A stretch of 64,000 nt of DNA from Novosphingobium umbonatum (GCF_004005905.1 NZ_SACO01000004.1:368684-432683), one strand, 5' to 3'. Numbered from the stretch's first letter, positions 51,688 through 60,849 are shown. The notes: generated from the sequence alone by a model not told the origin. A program made the numbers and translations.

Positions 51688-52743
51688 ATGGACCCGATCA
51701 TGCCCGCCACCAAACGTCCAAGATCCCGACGGTCAGGGCAAAGCATCACCATCCAGTCTGTCGCCGATCACGCAGGCGTCAGCCCGATGACCGTCAGCCA
51801 TGTCCTGAACGGCACCAAATCGGTGCGCGAGAGCACCAAGGCCGCCGTGCTGCAATCGGTCGAGGTACTGGGCTATGTCCCCAATGCCGCCGCGCGTTCA
51901 CTGGCGAGCGCGCGCTCGCCGCGTATCGGCATCGTCTATCGCAATGCGCAAAACGCCTTCCTGTCGGCCATGCTGGTGGGTGCGCTCAATGCCGCGGCGC
52001 GGGCGGGCGCGCAAATCATCATCCGCAAATGCGACGATCTGGCCGCCGCCAGCGCGGTCGAGGCCGTAGGCGCCTTGGTACGCAGCGGCGCGACCGCAAT
52101 CCTGCTGGCCCCGCCCTATAACGAGATGCTGTCGGGCAATCCGGCTATTGCGGCGCTGGGCGTACCGATGGCGGCGCTGGCCTGCGGGCGGGCGCTGGAG
52201 GATATGGATGTGGTGGGCATTGATGAAAGAGCGGCCGCCTGCGACATGACGCTACATCTGCTCGATCGTGGCTATCGCCGCGTCGGCTTTGTCATGGGCG
52301 CGGCCACCCATTCGGCCAGCAAGGCGCGTTTCGAAGGCTATGGCGCGGCCTTGGCACAGAGGGGCCTGGCGCTGGACCCGGCTTTGGTTGCGCCGGGGGA
52401 TTTCACCTTTGAATCAGGCCTCAGTGCTGGCGCTGCCCTGCTCGACCTGCCCCAGCCCCCAGATGCCATTTTCGCCAGCAATGATGATATGGCCGCGGGG
52501 GTCATTCTGGCCGCCCATCGGCGCGGTTTGCGCATCCCGCAGGATGTGGCCATTGCCGGATTTGACGATGCGCCCATTGCGGTCAAAATCTGGCCACCGC
52601 TGACCACGATCCGGCAACATGTGGATGTGATGGCCGCGCAGGCCACCGACTGGCTGGTCGAGCGCCACCGCGACAGCGATGCCGCCCTGCCCCCGCGTGC
52701 CCATTGGCATGGTTATGAACTGGTCATGCGCGAAAGCACCTGA
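51688..52743 (+). CDS. LacI-family regulator of the gentisate/GH3 regulon
   Basis: 351 residues from the ATG at 51688; an ATG at 51700 is also possible. The helix-turn-helix TIQSVADHAGVSPMTVSHVLNG is followed by the hinge NAAARSLASARS and an effector-binding domain (AIFASNDDMAAGVILAA, DVAIAGFDDAP). The gene is divergent from the gentisate operon and convergent with the MFS gene (9-bp gap). TAGCGCTA copies in front of this gene, the gentisate operon, the MFS gene and GH3 define a compact regulon. LacI proteins usually sense sugars, which suggests the inducer is the glycoside or its sugar rather than gentisate. Confidence 0.92.
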   Translation: MDPIMPATKRPRSRRSGQSITIQSVADHAGVSPMTVSHVLNGTKSVRESTKAAVLQSVEVLGYVPNAAARSLASARSPRIGIVYRNAQNAFLSAMLVGALNAAARAGAQIIIRKCDDLAAASAVEAVGALVRSGATAILLAPPYNEMLSGNPAIAALGVPMAALACGRALEDMDVVGIDERAAACDMTLHLLDRGYRRVGFVMGAATHSASKARFEGYGAALAQRGLALDPALVAPGDFTFESGLSAGAALLDLPQPPDAIFASNDDMAAGVILAAHRRGLRIPQDVAIAGFDDAPIAVKIWPPLTTIRQHVDVMAAQATDWLVERHRDSDAALPPRAHWHGYELVMREST

Positions 52744-52752
52744 CCGGTTGCA

Positions 52753-54099
52753 TCATCCCGTCGCCAGAATGCGCCGATAGTCCCGCATCCCCATCCACAG
52801 CAAGGCCACCGCCAGCGGCGAAGCCACCGCACAGACCATGGAAATCGCCAGATTAAGCGATTTGGGATCGTGGAACCAGTAATCGGTCACCAGCGCAATC
52901 GCCGTCGGCCCCAAGGCTGCCCCGATCAGGTTGATCGACAGCATATAGGTCGCCGACATCAAGGCCCGCATCCGGTTGGGCGTCAATTCCTGCAAAGTGG
53001 CCAAGCCGCCGCCAAAATTGAAGCCGGCCAGAAAATTCATTACTCCGATCAGAGTGAGCGCCAGTTCGGCGCTGGGCATCAAGGGAAAGCCGATGGTCAC
53101 CGGCACCAAAGCGATAAACCCGCCCAGCGAGGCCAGCAAATTGCCATGGGCATAGCCCCGCCGCCTCAGCCAAGCCGCCACCGTGCCGCCGCTGAGCGCG
53201 CCTGCCGTCCCGCACAGGAACACCACCGGACCATAGACCTTGCCCACCACTGCCGTGGACCAGCCAAAGCTGCGCTCAAGGAAAGCAGGGATCCACACCG
53301 CCGTGCCATTGCCCACCAGCACCATCAGTGCAAAGCCCAGCATGATGCCCAGATAGGCGCGGCGGTACTGCGCGATATGGGCAAAGAATTGCGCCAGAGG
53401 GGCGCTGGCCTCCTGAACGCCGACACCCTGCCGCGCCGGTTCGCGCAGGGTCAGCGTGACCCCCGCCAGCACAATGCCGGGCAGACCCAGCAGCAGGAAC
53501 ACCAATTGCCAGCCCTTCATCGCCCCAAACAAAGGCACCAAGACTTCCGCCGTGGGCTGGATATGCGTGAACACCAGCCCCCCGATCACCAAGGCCGAGG
53601 CATTGCCCAGATAGATGCCGATCTGGTAAATCGACATGGCCAGCGGCAGGCGCTCCTTGGGGAAATAGTCGGACAGCAGCGAATAGGCCGCAGGCGTCAA
53701 ACCGCCCTCTCCCGCGCCCACGCCGACGCGGGCGGCAAACAGCATGGCAAAGCTACGCGCCATACCGCAAAGGCTGGTCGCCACGCTCCACACCAGAATG
53801 GCCAGAGCCACGATATTGCGCCGGTTGGAACGGTCGGCCAGTCGTGCAATCGGCAGGCCAACGGCGATATAGAACAGGGTGAAAGACAGCCCATAGAGCA
53901 GGCTGATCGCCGTATCGGAAATACCCAGATCCTGCTTGATCGGCTGCACCAGCAGGGCCAGCGCCTGACGGTCGACAAAGGCCAGCGTATTGGCCAGCAT
54001 CAACACAATGGCGGCCCACCAAGCCCTGCCCGCCGATGGCCATGCGCCTGCCTTTTGTGCCGCGCCCTGACCTGAACCGTCTCCAGCCTCGCCCTGCAT
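52753..54099 (-). CDS. MFS transporter, Spinster-like
   Basis: 448 residues from the ATG at 54099, preceded by purine-rich GGAAGGGGCGGAG; a TTG at 54174 is an unlikely earlier start. About twelve helices are predicted by eye. Family motifs: FVDRQALALLVQPIKQDLGISDT in helix 1 and loop, and the loop 2-3 motif GLPIARLADRSNRRN. It probably imports an organic acid or glycoside across the inner membrane. Its promoter carries a TAGCGCTA operator (54181) and it is divergent from the cytoplasmic GH3 gene. It is therefore the likely importer of the GH3 substrate. Confidence 0.9.
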   Translation of the reverse strand: MQGEAGDGSGQGAAQKAGAWPSAGRAWWAAIVLMLANTLAFVDRQALALLVQPIKQDLGISDTAISLLYGLSFTLFYIAVGLPIARLADRSNRRNIVALAILVWSVATSLCGMARSFAMLFAARVGVGAGEGGLTPAAYSLLSDYFPKERLPLAMSIYQIGIYLGNASALVIGGLVFTHIQPTAEVLVPLFGAMKGWQLVFLLLGLPGIVLAGVTLTLREPARQGVGVQEASAPLAQFFAHIAQYRRAYLGIMLGFALMVLVGNGTAVWIPAFLERSFGWSTAVVGKVYGPVVFLCGTAGALSGGTVAAWLRRRGYAHGNLLASLGGFIALVPVTIGFPLMPSAELALTLIGVMNFLAGFNFGGGLATLQELTPNRMRALMSATYMLSINLIGAALGPTAIALVTDYWFHDPKSLNLAISMVCAVASPLAVALLWMGMRDYRRILATG

Positions 54100-54180
54100 C
54101 TCCGCCCCTTCCCTTCCCGCGAAAACCTTGGCGGGAGGCCCCGCCGGTTTCGTTTTATCCTGCCCGTCCACCAATGTGGA

Positions 54181-54192
54181 TTAGCGCTATAC
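54181..54192. promoter_or_regulatory. LacI operator 3 (MFS promoter), TTAGCGCTATAC
   Basis: Core at 54182-54189, 83 bp upstream of the MFS start on the reverse strand. It agrees with operator 2 at 11 of 12 bases. Confidence 0.75.
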
Positions 54193-54302
54193 CTCATCTA
54201 GCCAAAGCGCCGCCTTGTCAAGGCAGAGGGCCGCCTTGCAAGCACATTCAGGGGGGATGATGGAGCCTCTCGACAAAGGGTTCAAGCTGGGATAGCGTCA
54301 AG

Positions 54303-54314
54303 TTTAGCGCTACA
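54303..54314. promoter_or_regulatory. LacI operator 4 (GH3 promoter), TTTAGCGCTACA
   Basis: Core at 54305-54312, 37 bp upstream of the GH3 start. It is about 120 bp from operator 3, a spacing that would allow cooperative binding or looping across the divergent promoters. Confidence 0.75.
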
Positions 54315-54348
54315 CAAAACAACCCGCGACGCAATCGAGGATCTGCCC

Positions 54349-56427
54349 ATGACCGGCCACACCCCGCCCCCCGCCACGACAACCGCCCTGCACGAAAAGG
54401 TTGACGCGCTGCTTGCCCAAATGAGCCTGAGCGAAAAGGTGGAGATGATGTCGGGCCATGGCTTCTTTGCCGCGATGCAGGAGGATGATCGCGTCTGGGG
54501 CGCCCGCCCCTATCGCACCGGCGGCGGGAATGAGCGGCTTGGCCTGACGCCTTTGTGGTTTACCGACGGACCGCGCGGCGTGGCGCGGGGCAGTTCCACC
54601 TGCTTCCCCTGCACCATGGCGCGTGGAGCCACTTTCGACGCCGATCTGGAATTGCGCATTGGACAGGCGATGGGCATCGAGGCGCGGGCGCAAGGCTGCA
54701 ATTTCTCCGGCGCGGTTTGCATCAACCTGCTGCGCCATCCGGCATGGGGCCGCGCGCAGGAAACCTATGGCGAGGATAGCTGGCATCTGGGCGTGATGGG
54801 GGCGGCGATGGGCACCGGCATCCAGACCCATAATGTGATCGCCACGATCAAGCATTTCGCGCTGAACTCGATGGAAAATGCGCGGTTCAAGGTCAATGTA
54901 AAGGCCGATGAACGCGCGCTCCACGAGGTCTATCTACCCCATTTCAAACATTGCCTTGATGCCGGCATCGCCAGCGTGATGACCGCCTATAACAAGGTCA
55001 ATGGCGAATATTGCGGGCAGGACCGCGTGTTGCTGACCGAAATCCTGCGCGATGAATGGAAGTTTGACGGCTTTGTCCATTCCGACTGGGTGCGCGGGGT
55101 CTACAAGGTCTATGGTGCCTCGGCAGGGCTGGATATTGAAAACCCCGAGCCGCTGGTCTTTGGCGACAATCTGGTCAAAGCGGTCGAGGAGGGCATGGTC
55201 GAACCCTATGTGGTAGATCGCGCCTGCCGCCGGATCCTGACCACGCAATTGCGCTTTGCCCGCCGACAGGATCCGCTGCCCACCTATGGACCGGAACTGG
55301 TGGCTTGCGAGGCGCATCGCACTCTGGCGCTGGAGGCGGCGCGCAAATGTGCGGTGCTGCTGGAAAATGACGGTACCTTGCCGCTGCGTCGCGACAAGGT
55401 GCGAAAGCTGGCGGTGCTGGGCGCCTTGGCCGCGCTGGAAAACACCGGCGACAATGGTTCAAGCCGCGTGCGCCCGCCCTATGTGGTAACGCCGTTGGCA
55501 GGTTTGCGCCGGATGCTGGGTGAGGAGGCGGTCCTTCACGCCGATGAAAGCGATCTGGACGCTGCCCGCGCAGCAGCGGCGGCGGCCGATGCAGTGCTGG
55601 TGGTCACGGGCTATACCGCCAAGGAAGAGGGCGAATATATCCTTGGCGACATCGCATTGGGTGCGGATAAAAAGCCACGCGGCCCCAGCCTGTCGCCCAC
55701 GCCCATTGGTGGCGACCGCGAAAGCCTGAGCCTGCCATCTGCCCAGGTCGCGCTGATCAAGGCTGCTGCAGAAAGCGCCAAGCCGGTGGTGGTGGCCATT
55801 GTCGCGGGCTCCGCCGTCTTGGTCGAGGAATGGCGCGAGGATGCCCAAGCCATCCTGATGAGCTTTTACGCCGGTATGGAAGGCGGCACCGCGCTGTCCG
55901 AATTGCTTTTCGGGGATGTGGTGCCTTCGGGCAAGCTGCCCTTTACCATCGCGCGCGATGCGGCCCATTATCCCCATTTCGACCGCGATGCCGACGAGAT
56001 CACCTATGACCTCTGGCATGGTTATACCAAGCTGGAGCGGGAGGGGATCGCCCCGCGCTACGCCTTTGGCCACGGCCTGTCCTATACCCTCTTTGCCTAT
56101 TCCGCGCTGGTGGCCCGCGTGGCGGGGGACGCGGTGGAAGTATCGGTGGCCGTTCGCAACATCGGCGATGTCACCGCAGATGAGGTGGTGCAATGCTATA
56201 TTGGCGCGCCTGCCGTCGAGGCCGAACGCCCCATCAAGCAATTGCGCGGATTTACCCGCCTGACGCTGGCGCCACAACAGACCGGCATCGCCCGTTTCCG
56301 TATCCCGCTGGACAGCCTGCGCTGGCGCGATCCGGCCAGCCATGGCTGGCGTCTGGAACGGGGCGCCTATCGCATCTATGCCGGTGGCTCCAGCCAGTCC
56401 TGCCTGACCACCAGCATCGAGGTTTAA
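54349..56427 (+). CDS. Cytoplasmic GH3 family beta-glycosidase
   Basis: 692 residues; the ATG at 54349 follows GAGG. There is no signal peptide. The barrel domain has LGLTPLWFTDGPRG, GRAQETYGED, IKHFALNS, and FDGFVHSDWVRG with nucleophile Asp246. The alpha/beta sandwich (about 350-560) includes TGYTAKEEGEY, a likely acid/base region. A fibronectin-III-like domain ends the protein. GH3 enzymes release glucose or xylose from beta-glycosides. Cytoplasmic location, the divergent MFS carrier and shared operators with the gentisate operon suggest it removes the sugar from an aromatic glycoside to give gentisate. The sugar specificity cannot be read. Confidence 0.92.
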   Translation: MTGHTPPPATTTALHEKVDALLAQMSLSEKVEMMSGHGFFAAMQEDDRVWGARPYRTGGGNERLGLTPLWFTDGPRGVARGSSTCFPCTMARGATFDADLELRIGQAMGIEARAQGCNFSGAVCINLLRHPAWGRAQETYGEDSWHLGVMGAAMGTGIQTHNVIATIKHFALNSMENARFKVNVKADERALHEVYLPHFKHCLDAGIASVMTAYNKVNGEYCGQDRVLLTEILRDEWKFDGFVHSDWVRGVYKVYGASAGLDIENPEPLVFGDNLVKAVEEGMVEPYVVDRACRRILTTQLRFARRQDPLPTYGPELVACEAHRTLALEAARKCAVLLENDGTLPLRRDKVRKLAVLGALAALENTGDNGSSRVRPPYVVTPLAGLRRMLGEEAVLHADESDLDAARAAAAAADAVLVVTGYTAKEEGEYILGDIALGADKKPRGPSLSPTPIGGDRESLSLPSAQVALIKAAAESAKPVVVAIVAGSAVLVEEWREDAQAILMSFYAGMEGGTALSELLFGDVVPSGKLPFTIARDAAHYPHFDRDADEITYDLWHGYTKLEREGIAPRYAFGHGLSYTLFAYSALVARVAGDAVEVSVAVRNIGDVTADEVVQCYIGAPAVEAERPIKQLRGFTRLTLAPQQTGIARFRIPLDSLRWRDPASHGWRLERGAYRIYAGGSSQSCLTTSIEV

Positions 56428-57941
56428 CCGGCCAGCAGATCCGCATAGGCCTCGCGCAGGGCTTTTTTCTGGATCTTGCCCATGGTGTTGCGCGGCAATT
56501 CTGGCAGGAAGATCACGCGGCGCGGTTGCTTGAACCGCGCCAACTGGCCCGAAAGAGCAGCCAGTACCTTGGCCTCGTCCAGTTCAGGATCGCGCGCCTG
56601 CACCACGGCGACCACGCCCTCACCCATATCCTTGTGCGGCACGCCGATCACCGCGCTTTCGGCGATACCGGGGATAGCGTCGATCAGGGCTTCCACCTCG
56701 GCGGGATAGACGTTGAAGCCGCCGCAGATGATGAGATCCTTGGCCCGCCCGACAATGGAGACATAACCGCGCGCATCCACCACGCCCATGTCGCCGGTGA
56801 TGAAGAAGCCATTGGCGCGCAACTCCTCCGCCGTCTTTTCCGGCAATTGCCAATAGCCTTTGAACACATTGGGGCCGCGCACTTCGATCAGCCCCACTTC
56901 GCCCTGCGGCAATTCCTCGCCTGTTTCGGGATGGGTGATGCGCAATTCCACGCCGGGCAAGGGGAAGCCCACGCTGCCGGGCACACGCTCGCCTTCATAG
57001 GGGTTGGACGTGTTCATATTGGTTTCGGTCATACCATAGCGTTCGAGGATGGCATGGCCGGTGCGCGCGGAAAATTCCTTGTGCGTTTCGGCCGATAGCG
57101 GGGCCGAGCCGGACACGAAAAGCCGCATATGCGCCACCAGATCGCGGGTAAAATCCGCCTCGCCCAGCAGGCGGGAATAAAATGTGGGCACGCCCATCAA
57201 CACGCTGGCGCGTGGCAACAGGCGGACCAGCTCGCGCACATCAAACTTGGGGCACAGGATGATCGCGCTGCCCGCGGTGATGGTGATATTGGTGGCCACA
57301 AACAGGCCGTGGGTGTGGAAAATGGGCAAGGCGTGCAGCAGCACATCCTTTTCATCAAAGCGCCAGTAATCGGCCAGCGTAGCCGAATTGGATGCCAGAT
57401 TGCCGTGGGTCAGCATCGCGCCTTTCGACCTGCCAGTGGTGCCGGAGGTGTAGAGAATGGCGGCCAGTTCCTCCAACGCTGCGGGATAGACTTCCGCCTC
57501 GACAGGCTGTACGTTGGCGCCAGCAGGCAGGCTGCCCTCGCCCGCCGCGCCCAAAGTGAGGCGCGCGGCAATGTTCAAATCGCGGCACAAATCCGCCATC
57601 ACGGCTTCATCCTCGGGGCGATGGATGAACAGGACGGGCGCGGCATCGCTCAGGAAAAAGCGCAGTTCGGCAGCGGTATAGGCGGTGTTGAGCGGCAGAT
57701 AGACCGCCCCGATCCGCATCGCGGCCAGATAAGTGATCAGCGCGTCGGCGCTTTTTTCCACCTGCACGGCCACGCGGTCGCCCACCTGAACCCCTGAATT
57801 GCGGAACAGATTGGCCATCTGCCCGCTGCGCGCCAGAGCATCGGCATAGGTGATGATGGAAAGATCGGGCAGGATCAGGAAAGGAGCATCCGGTGCCTGC
57901 TGCGCGCGGCGCTGAAAAACGGAAAACAGACCCTGCTCCAT
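56424..57941 (-). CDS. matB: Malonyl-CoA synthetase MatB (acyl-CoA synthetase family)
   Basis: 505 residues from the ATG at 57941, six bases after AAGGG; an ATG at 57947 is the alternative. The adenylate-forming motifs are AAILYTSGTTGRSKGAML (P-loop), YGMTETNMNTSNPYEGERVPG, GYVSIVGRAKDLIICGGFN and the C-terminal Lys region NTMGKIQKKALRE. The MTETNMNTSNPYEG stretch and length match malonate-CoA ligases. It makes malonyl-CoA from malonate, ATP and CoA. It is divergent from a GntR regulator and next to madLM, which supports malonate. No malonyl-CoA decarboxylase is adjacent. Confidence 0.9.
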   Translation of the reverse strand: MEQGLFSVFQRRAQQAPDAPFLILPDLSIITYADALARSGQMANLFRNSGVQVGDRVAVQVEKSADALITYLAAMRIGAVYLPLNTAYTAAELRFFLSDAAPVLFIHRPEDEAVMADLCRDLNIAARLTLGAAGEGSLPAGANVQPVEAEVYPAALEELAAILYTSGTTGRSKGAMLTHGNLASNSATLADYWRFDEKDVLLHALPIFHTHGLFVATNITITAGSAIILCPKFDVRELVRLLPRASVLMGVPTFYSRLLGEADFTRDLVAHMRLFVSGSAPLSAETHKEFSARTGHAILERYGMTETNMNTSNPYEGERVPGSVGFPLPGVELRITHPETGEELPQGEVGLIEVRGPNVFKGYWQLPEKTAEELRANGFFITGDMGVVDARGYVSIVGRAKDLIICGGFNVYPAEVEALIDAIPGIAESAVIGVPHKDMGEGVVAVVQARDPELDEAKVLAALSGQLARFKQPRRVIFLPELPRNTMGKIQKKALREAYADLLAG

Positions 57942-58005
57942 GATCATCCCTTTGTCTTGCACGTTGTCGTGGCGGACGCCCATACAACATGGTTGAATGC
58001 GCCGC

Positions 58006-58047
58006 CAGTGTATGCAAGACAGCGCCTCCATTAAATTTGCGCATACA
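58006..58047. promoter_or_regulatory. MatR-type operator region between matB and the GntR gene
   Basis: On the reverse strand 58006-58019 reads TCTTGCATACACTG, close (11 of 14) to the published MatR operator of Rhizobium as I recall it (TCTTGTATACACGA). A second half-site, TTGCGCATACA at 58037-58047, is inverted relative to TGTATGCAA at 58009-58017. The sites lie between the two divergent starts. Confidence 0.6.
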
Positions 58048-58062
58048 GGATTGCCTTCCGCC

Positions 58063-58746
58063 ATGGTTCCCGAAGATGATGCCCCCGCGCTGTTGCTGTC
58101 CGAAAGGATTCGCATCGCGCTGGCCGACGACATCACGGCGGGGACCTTGCCATCGGGCCATATGCTGGACGAGCAACAGATCGCCGACCGCTATGGCGCG
58201 TCCCGCACCCCCGTGCGCGAGGCCATCCGGCAACTGGCGGCGGTGGGGCTGGTCGAGGTCCGCCCCCGTCGCGGCGCGGTGGTGGCGGGCATTTCCGCCC
58301 AGCGCATGTTCGACATGTTTGAAATGAGCGCCGAGATCGAGGCCATGTGTGTGCGTCTTGCCGCCCATCGCATGAACCCGATGGAGCGCAGCCGTCTGGC
58401 CCGCTTGCATGATCACTCCCTGGCCATGGTGGAGGCGGGGGATATGGACGCCTATGACCGGATGAACTGGGATTTCCACCAGATCATTTATGAAGGCACG
58501 CATAATGCCTTTATCGCGGAACAGGCCATGGCGTTGCGCGATCGCATGGCCGCCTTTCGCCGCACCCAATTGCGCGAGGCGGGGCGCCCGGCCCGATCGC
58601 GCACCGAACATGGCGAGGTGGTGCATGCCATCATGCGCGGCGATGGCGAGGAGGCTGCACGCTGTATGCGGGCGCATATGTTCCATGCCTCGCTGGCGCT
58701 GGAAAGATATACCGGCAAACGGGACGCGGCGGGCCACAACAGATAA
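58063..58746 (+). CDS. GntR/FadR-family regulator (MatR-like)
   Basis: 227 residues from the ATG at 58063. Earlier in-frame ATGs (57997, 58012) would put the operator inside the gene, and the shorter form has the usual MatR size. The winged helix SGHMLDEQQIADRYGASRTPVREAIRQLAAVGLVEV is followed by an FCD effector domain (MNWDFHQIIYEGTHN, TEHGEVVHAIMRGDGEEAARCMRAHM with metal-binding His). It is divergent from matB and 30 bp upstream of madL, so it most likely controls both malonate uptake and activation. Confidence 0.88.
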   Translation: MVPEDDAPALLLSERIRIALADDITAGTLPSGHMLDEQQIADRYGASRTPVREAIRQLAAVGLVEVRPRRGAVVAGISAQRMFDMFEMSAEIEAMCVRLAAHRMNPMERSRLARLHDHSLAMVEAGDMDAYDRMNWDFHQIIYEGTHNAFIAEQAMALRDRMAAFRRTQLREAGRPARSRTEHGEVVHAIMRGDGEEAARCMRAHMFHASLALERYTGKRDAAGHNR

Positions 58747-58776
58747 CAGGCCCGAACAGAGGGGAGAGGGGAAATC

Positions 58777-59151
58777 ATGGCAATCTATGGCACGGCGCTG
58801 CTGGCGCTTTGCACCTTGCTGGGCGTGGCGCTGGGGGAAGCCTTGGGCGTGCTGCTGCATGTAAAGGCCAATGTGGGCGGAGTGGGCATCGCCATGATGC
58901 TGCTGATCGCGGCGCGCAGCTGGCTGGCCCGCAGGGGGCATTTAAGCGCGGGCATCAAGCTGGGCGTGGAATTCTGGGCCATGATGTATATTCCCATCGT
59001 GGTGGCCATGGCCGCGCAGCAAAATGTGCTGGCCGCGCTGGAAGGCGGGCCGATGGTGCTAGTGGCGGGCGTGCTGACGGTGGCGCTTTGTTTCACGCTG
59101 GTGGCGGTGCTGGGCCGTGCCATGGGCGCGAAGGGCGCAGGCCATGACTGA
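58777..59151 (+). CDS. madL: Malonate transporter subunit MadL
   Basis: 124 residues, almost entirely hydrophobic with four helices. MAIYGTALLALCTLLGVALGE and NVGGVGIAMMLLI are the conserved N-terminal features, and GVEFWAMMYIPIVVAMAAQQNV is the family core. MadL and MadM form a Na+-dependent malonate carrier. The stop overlaps madM by 8 bp, and the gene begins 30 bp after the regulator gene. Confidence 0.93.
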   Translation: MAIYGTALLALCTLLGVALGEALGVLLHVKANVGGVGIAMMLLIAARSWLARRGHLSAGIKLGVEFWAMMYIPIVVAMAAQQNVLAALEGGPMVLVAGVLTVALCFTLVAVLGRAMGAKGAGHD

Positions 59152-59914
59152 GGCTCTAGCCATCGCGCAGAAGATCTTTATCGATCAGGGGCTGGTGCTG
59201 GGCTTTGCCACGATTGGCGCCTTGATGTGGATATGCGCCTTTGCGTCCCGCTGCCTGACCGCAGGGCGCATTCATGCCAGCGCAATTGCCATCGTCGCCG
59301 CCTTGGCGCTGGCATGGTGGGGCGGCGAGATCACCGGAGGCAAGAAAGGTCTGGCCGATGTGCCTGCCTTTGCCGGGCTGGCGCTGCTGGGCGGGGCGAT
59401 GTTGCGTGACTTTGCCATTGTCGCCACCGCGTTCGAAGTAGATGTGGTAGAGGCGCGCAAGGCGGGTCTGCTGGGTGTGATCGCCTTGGCGCTGGGCACG
59501 CTGGTGCCCTTTGTGGTCGGGGTTTGCGTGGCATGGAGCTTTGGCTATCGTGATGCTGTATCGCTGACCACATTGGGGGCGGGCGCGGTGACCTATATTG
59601 TGGGACCGGTGACCGGCGCGGCCTTGGGGGCCTCCTCGCCCGTGATCGCCCTATCCATTGCCACCGGCGTGTTGAAAGCGGTGCTGGTGATGATGGTCAC
59701 GCCCTTTGTCGCCAGACTGATCGGGCTGGACAATCCGCGCAGCGCCATGGCCTTTGGCGGATTAATGGGCACGGTCAGCGGGGTGGCGGGCGGTCTGGCC
59801 GCCACGGATGAAAAGCTGGTGCCCTATGGCGCGTTGACGGCCACCTTCCACACGGGGATTGGCTGTTTGCTCTGCCCCTCGCTGTTCTTTCTGGTCTTGC
59901 GGGCGGCGCTGTAA
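59144..59914 (+). CDS. madM: Malonate transporter subunit MadM
   Basis: 256 residues from the ATG at 59144 within the madL end; an upstream ATG at 59117 is less likely. It is highly hydrophobic with about 8 helices. The family signatures GEITGGKKGLADVPAFAGLALLGGAMLRD, TLGAGAVTYIVGPVTGAALGASS and GGLAATDEKLVPYGALTATFHTG match MadM. With MadL it imports malonate through the inner membrane. The stop abuts the convergent AraC-type gene without any spacer. Confidence 0.93.
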   Translation: MTEALAIAQKIFIDQGLVLGFATIGALMWICAFASRCLTAGRIHASAIAIVAALALAWWGGEITGGKKGLADVPAFAGLALLGGAMLRDFAIVATAFEVDVVEARKAGLLGVIALALGTLVPFVVGVCVAWSFGYRDAVSLTTLGAGAVTYIVGPVTGAALGASSPVIALSIATGVLKAVLVMMVTPFVARLIGLDNPRSAMAFGGLMGTVSGVAGGLAATDEKLVPYGALTATFHTGIGCLLCPSLFFLVLRAAL

Positions 59915-60826
59915 TCAAGCCAGCCACGCCCTTTGCTGGCGAAAGTCGCTGGCGGTGCTGCCGCTGCGGGCTTTGAAGAAACGGGCGAAATAGGCCGGAT
60001 CGGCAAAGCCCAGACTTTGGGCGATCTGGCCCACGCTGCTGGTGGTATAGGTGAGCAGGCGCATGGCTTCGAGCAGCAGCCGATCCTGCACCACATCGCC
60101 CGGCGCCTTGCCCAGCACTTGGCGGCAGGCGCGGGTCAGCGTGGGCGGCGTGGTGGCCAAAGCGGCGGCATAGGTGGTCACGCTCCAGCCCTCGCGGAAA
60201 TGCGCGTCGACCAGACGGCGGAAACGGGCGACCAGCGCGTCCCGCCCAGCGCGTGCCTTGGGCTGGTTCTCGCCCGACAGGCTTTCCCCCGCCAGCGTCA
60301 GCACCATCGCCAATTCGGCGACCATGGGTGCGGGCAAGGCGCCAGCCTCTCCCCCCGCCATCGCCTGAGCCAAATCCGCCAACAGCCAGCCCAAACGGCG
60401 CGAGGCCGCAGCCATCCCGTCCAGCCTGCACAACATGGCCCCGCCCGCAGCAGGCGCAAACAGTTCCGCTATCGTGGCAAATCCGGCCAGTCTGGCATCA
60501 TGCAGCAAGGCGTCCGCCACCGACAGCACCCAGCCCTGCGCCTCCTCGGCAAAGCGGAAAGCGTGGACCGCGCCCGAAGGCACCGCGACAAGGCTGACCG
60601 GTTGCAGCAAGCGGCTGCCGCTATCATCCACCATTTCGCCATGGCCCGCCTCCAGCAGGAGCAATTGAAAAATACCGGGATGGGCATGGGGCGAGATCGT
60701 CCATTCATGCTGGCTGGAGCGCGCCGAGATGGTTTCGATATGCAGGAATTCGGGCGCAATAGGCTGGTTGCCTTCGCCATAAAGCGCATAGCGGCGGATG
60801 TCCTGTGGGCTTTTCCTCATGGGCAT
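59915..60826 (-). CDS. AraC-family regulator, PobR-like
   Basis: About 303 residues; ATGs at 60826 and 60820 are both possible, with no strong ribosome-binding site. An N-terminal cupin effector domain (WTISPHAHPGIFQLLLLEAGHGE) is followed by two helix-turn-helix motifs (WSVTTYAAALATTPPTLTRACRQVLG and SSVGQIAQSLGFADPAYFARFFKARSGSTASDFR). The cupin type is common in PobR and other aromatic-acid regulators. It is divergent from the P450 gene and is the likely activator of it. A 16-bp inverted repeat lies between them. Confidence 0.88.
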   Translation of the reverse strand: MPMRKSPQDIRRYALYGEGNQPIAPEFLHIETISARSSQHEWTISPHAHPGIFQLLLLEAGHGEMVDDSGSRLLQPVSLVAVPSGAVHAFRFAEEAQGWVLSVADALLHDARLAGFATIAELFAPAAGGAMLCRLDGMAAASRRLGWLLADLAQAMAGGEAGALPAPMVAELAMVLTLAGESLSGENQPKARAGRDALVARFRRLVDAHFREGWSVTTYAAALATTPPTLTRACRQVLGKAPGDVVQDRLLLEAMRLLTYTTSSVGQIAQSLGFADPAYFARFFKARSGSTASDFRQQRAWLA

Positions 60827-60849
60827 AGGCTGCGCGCTTTGATCGAAAA

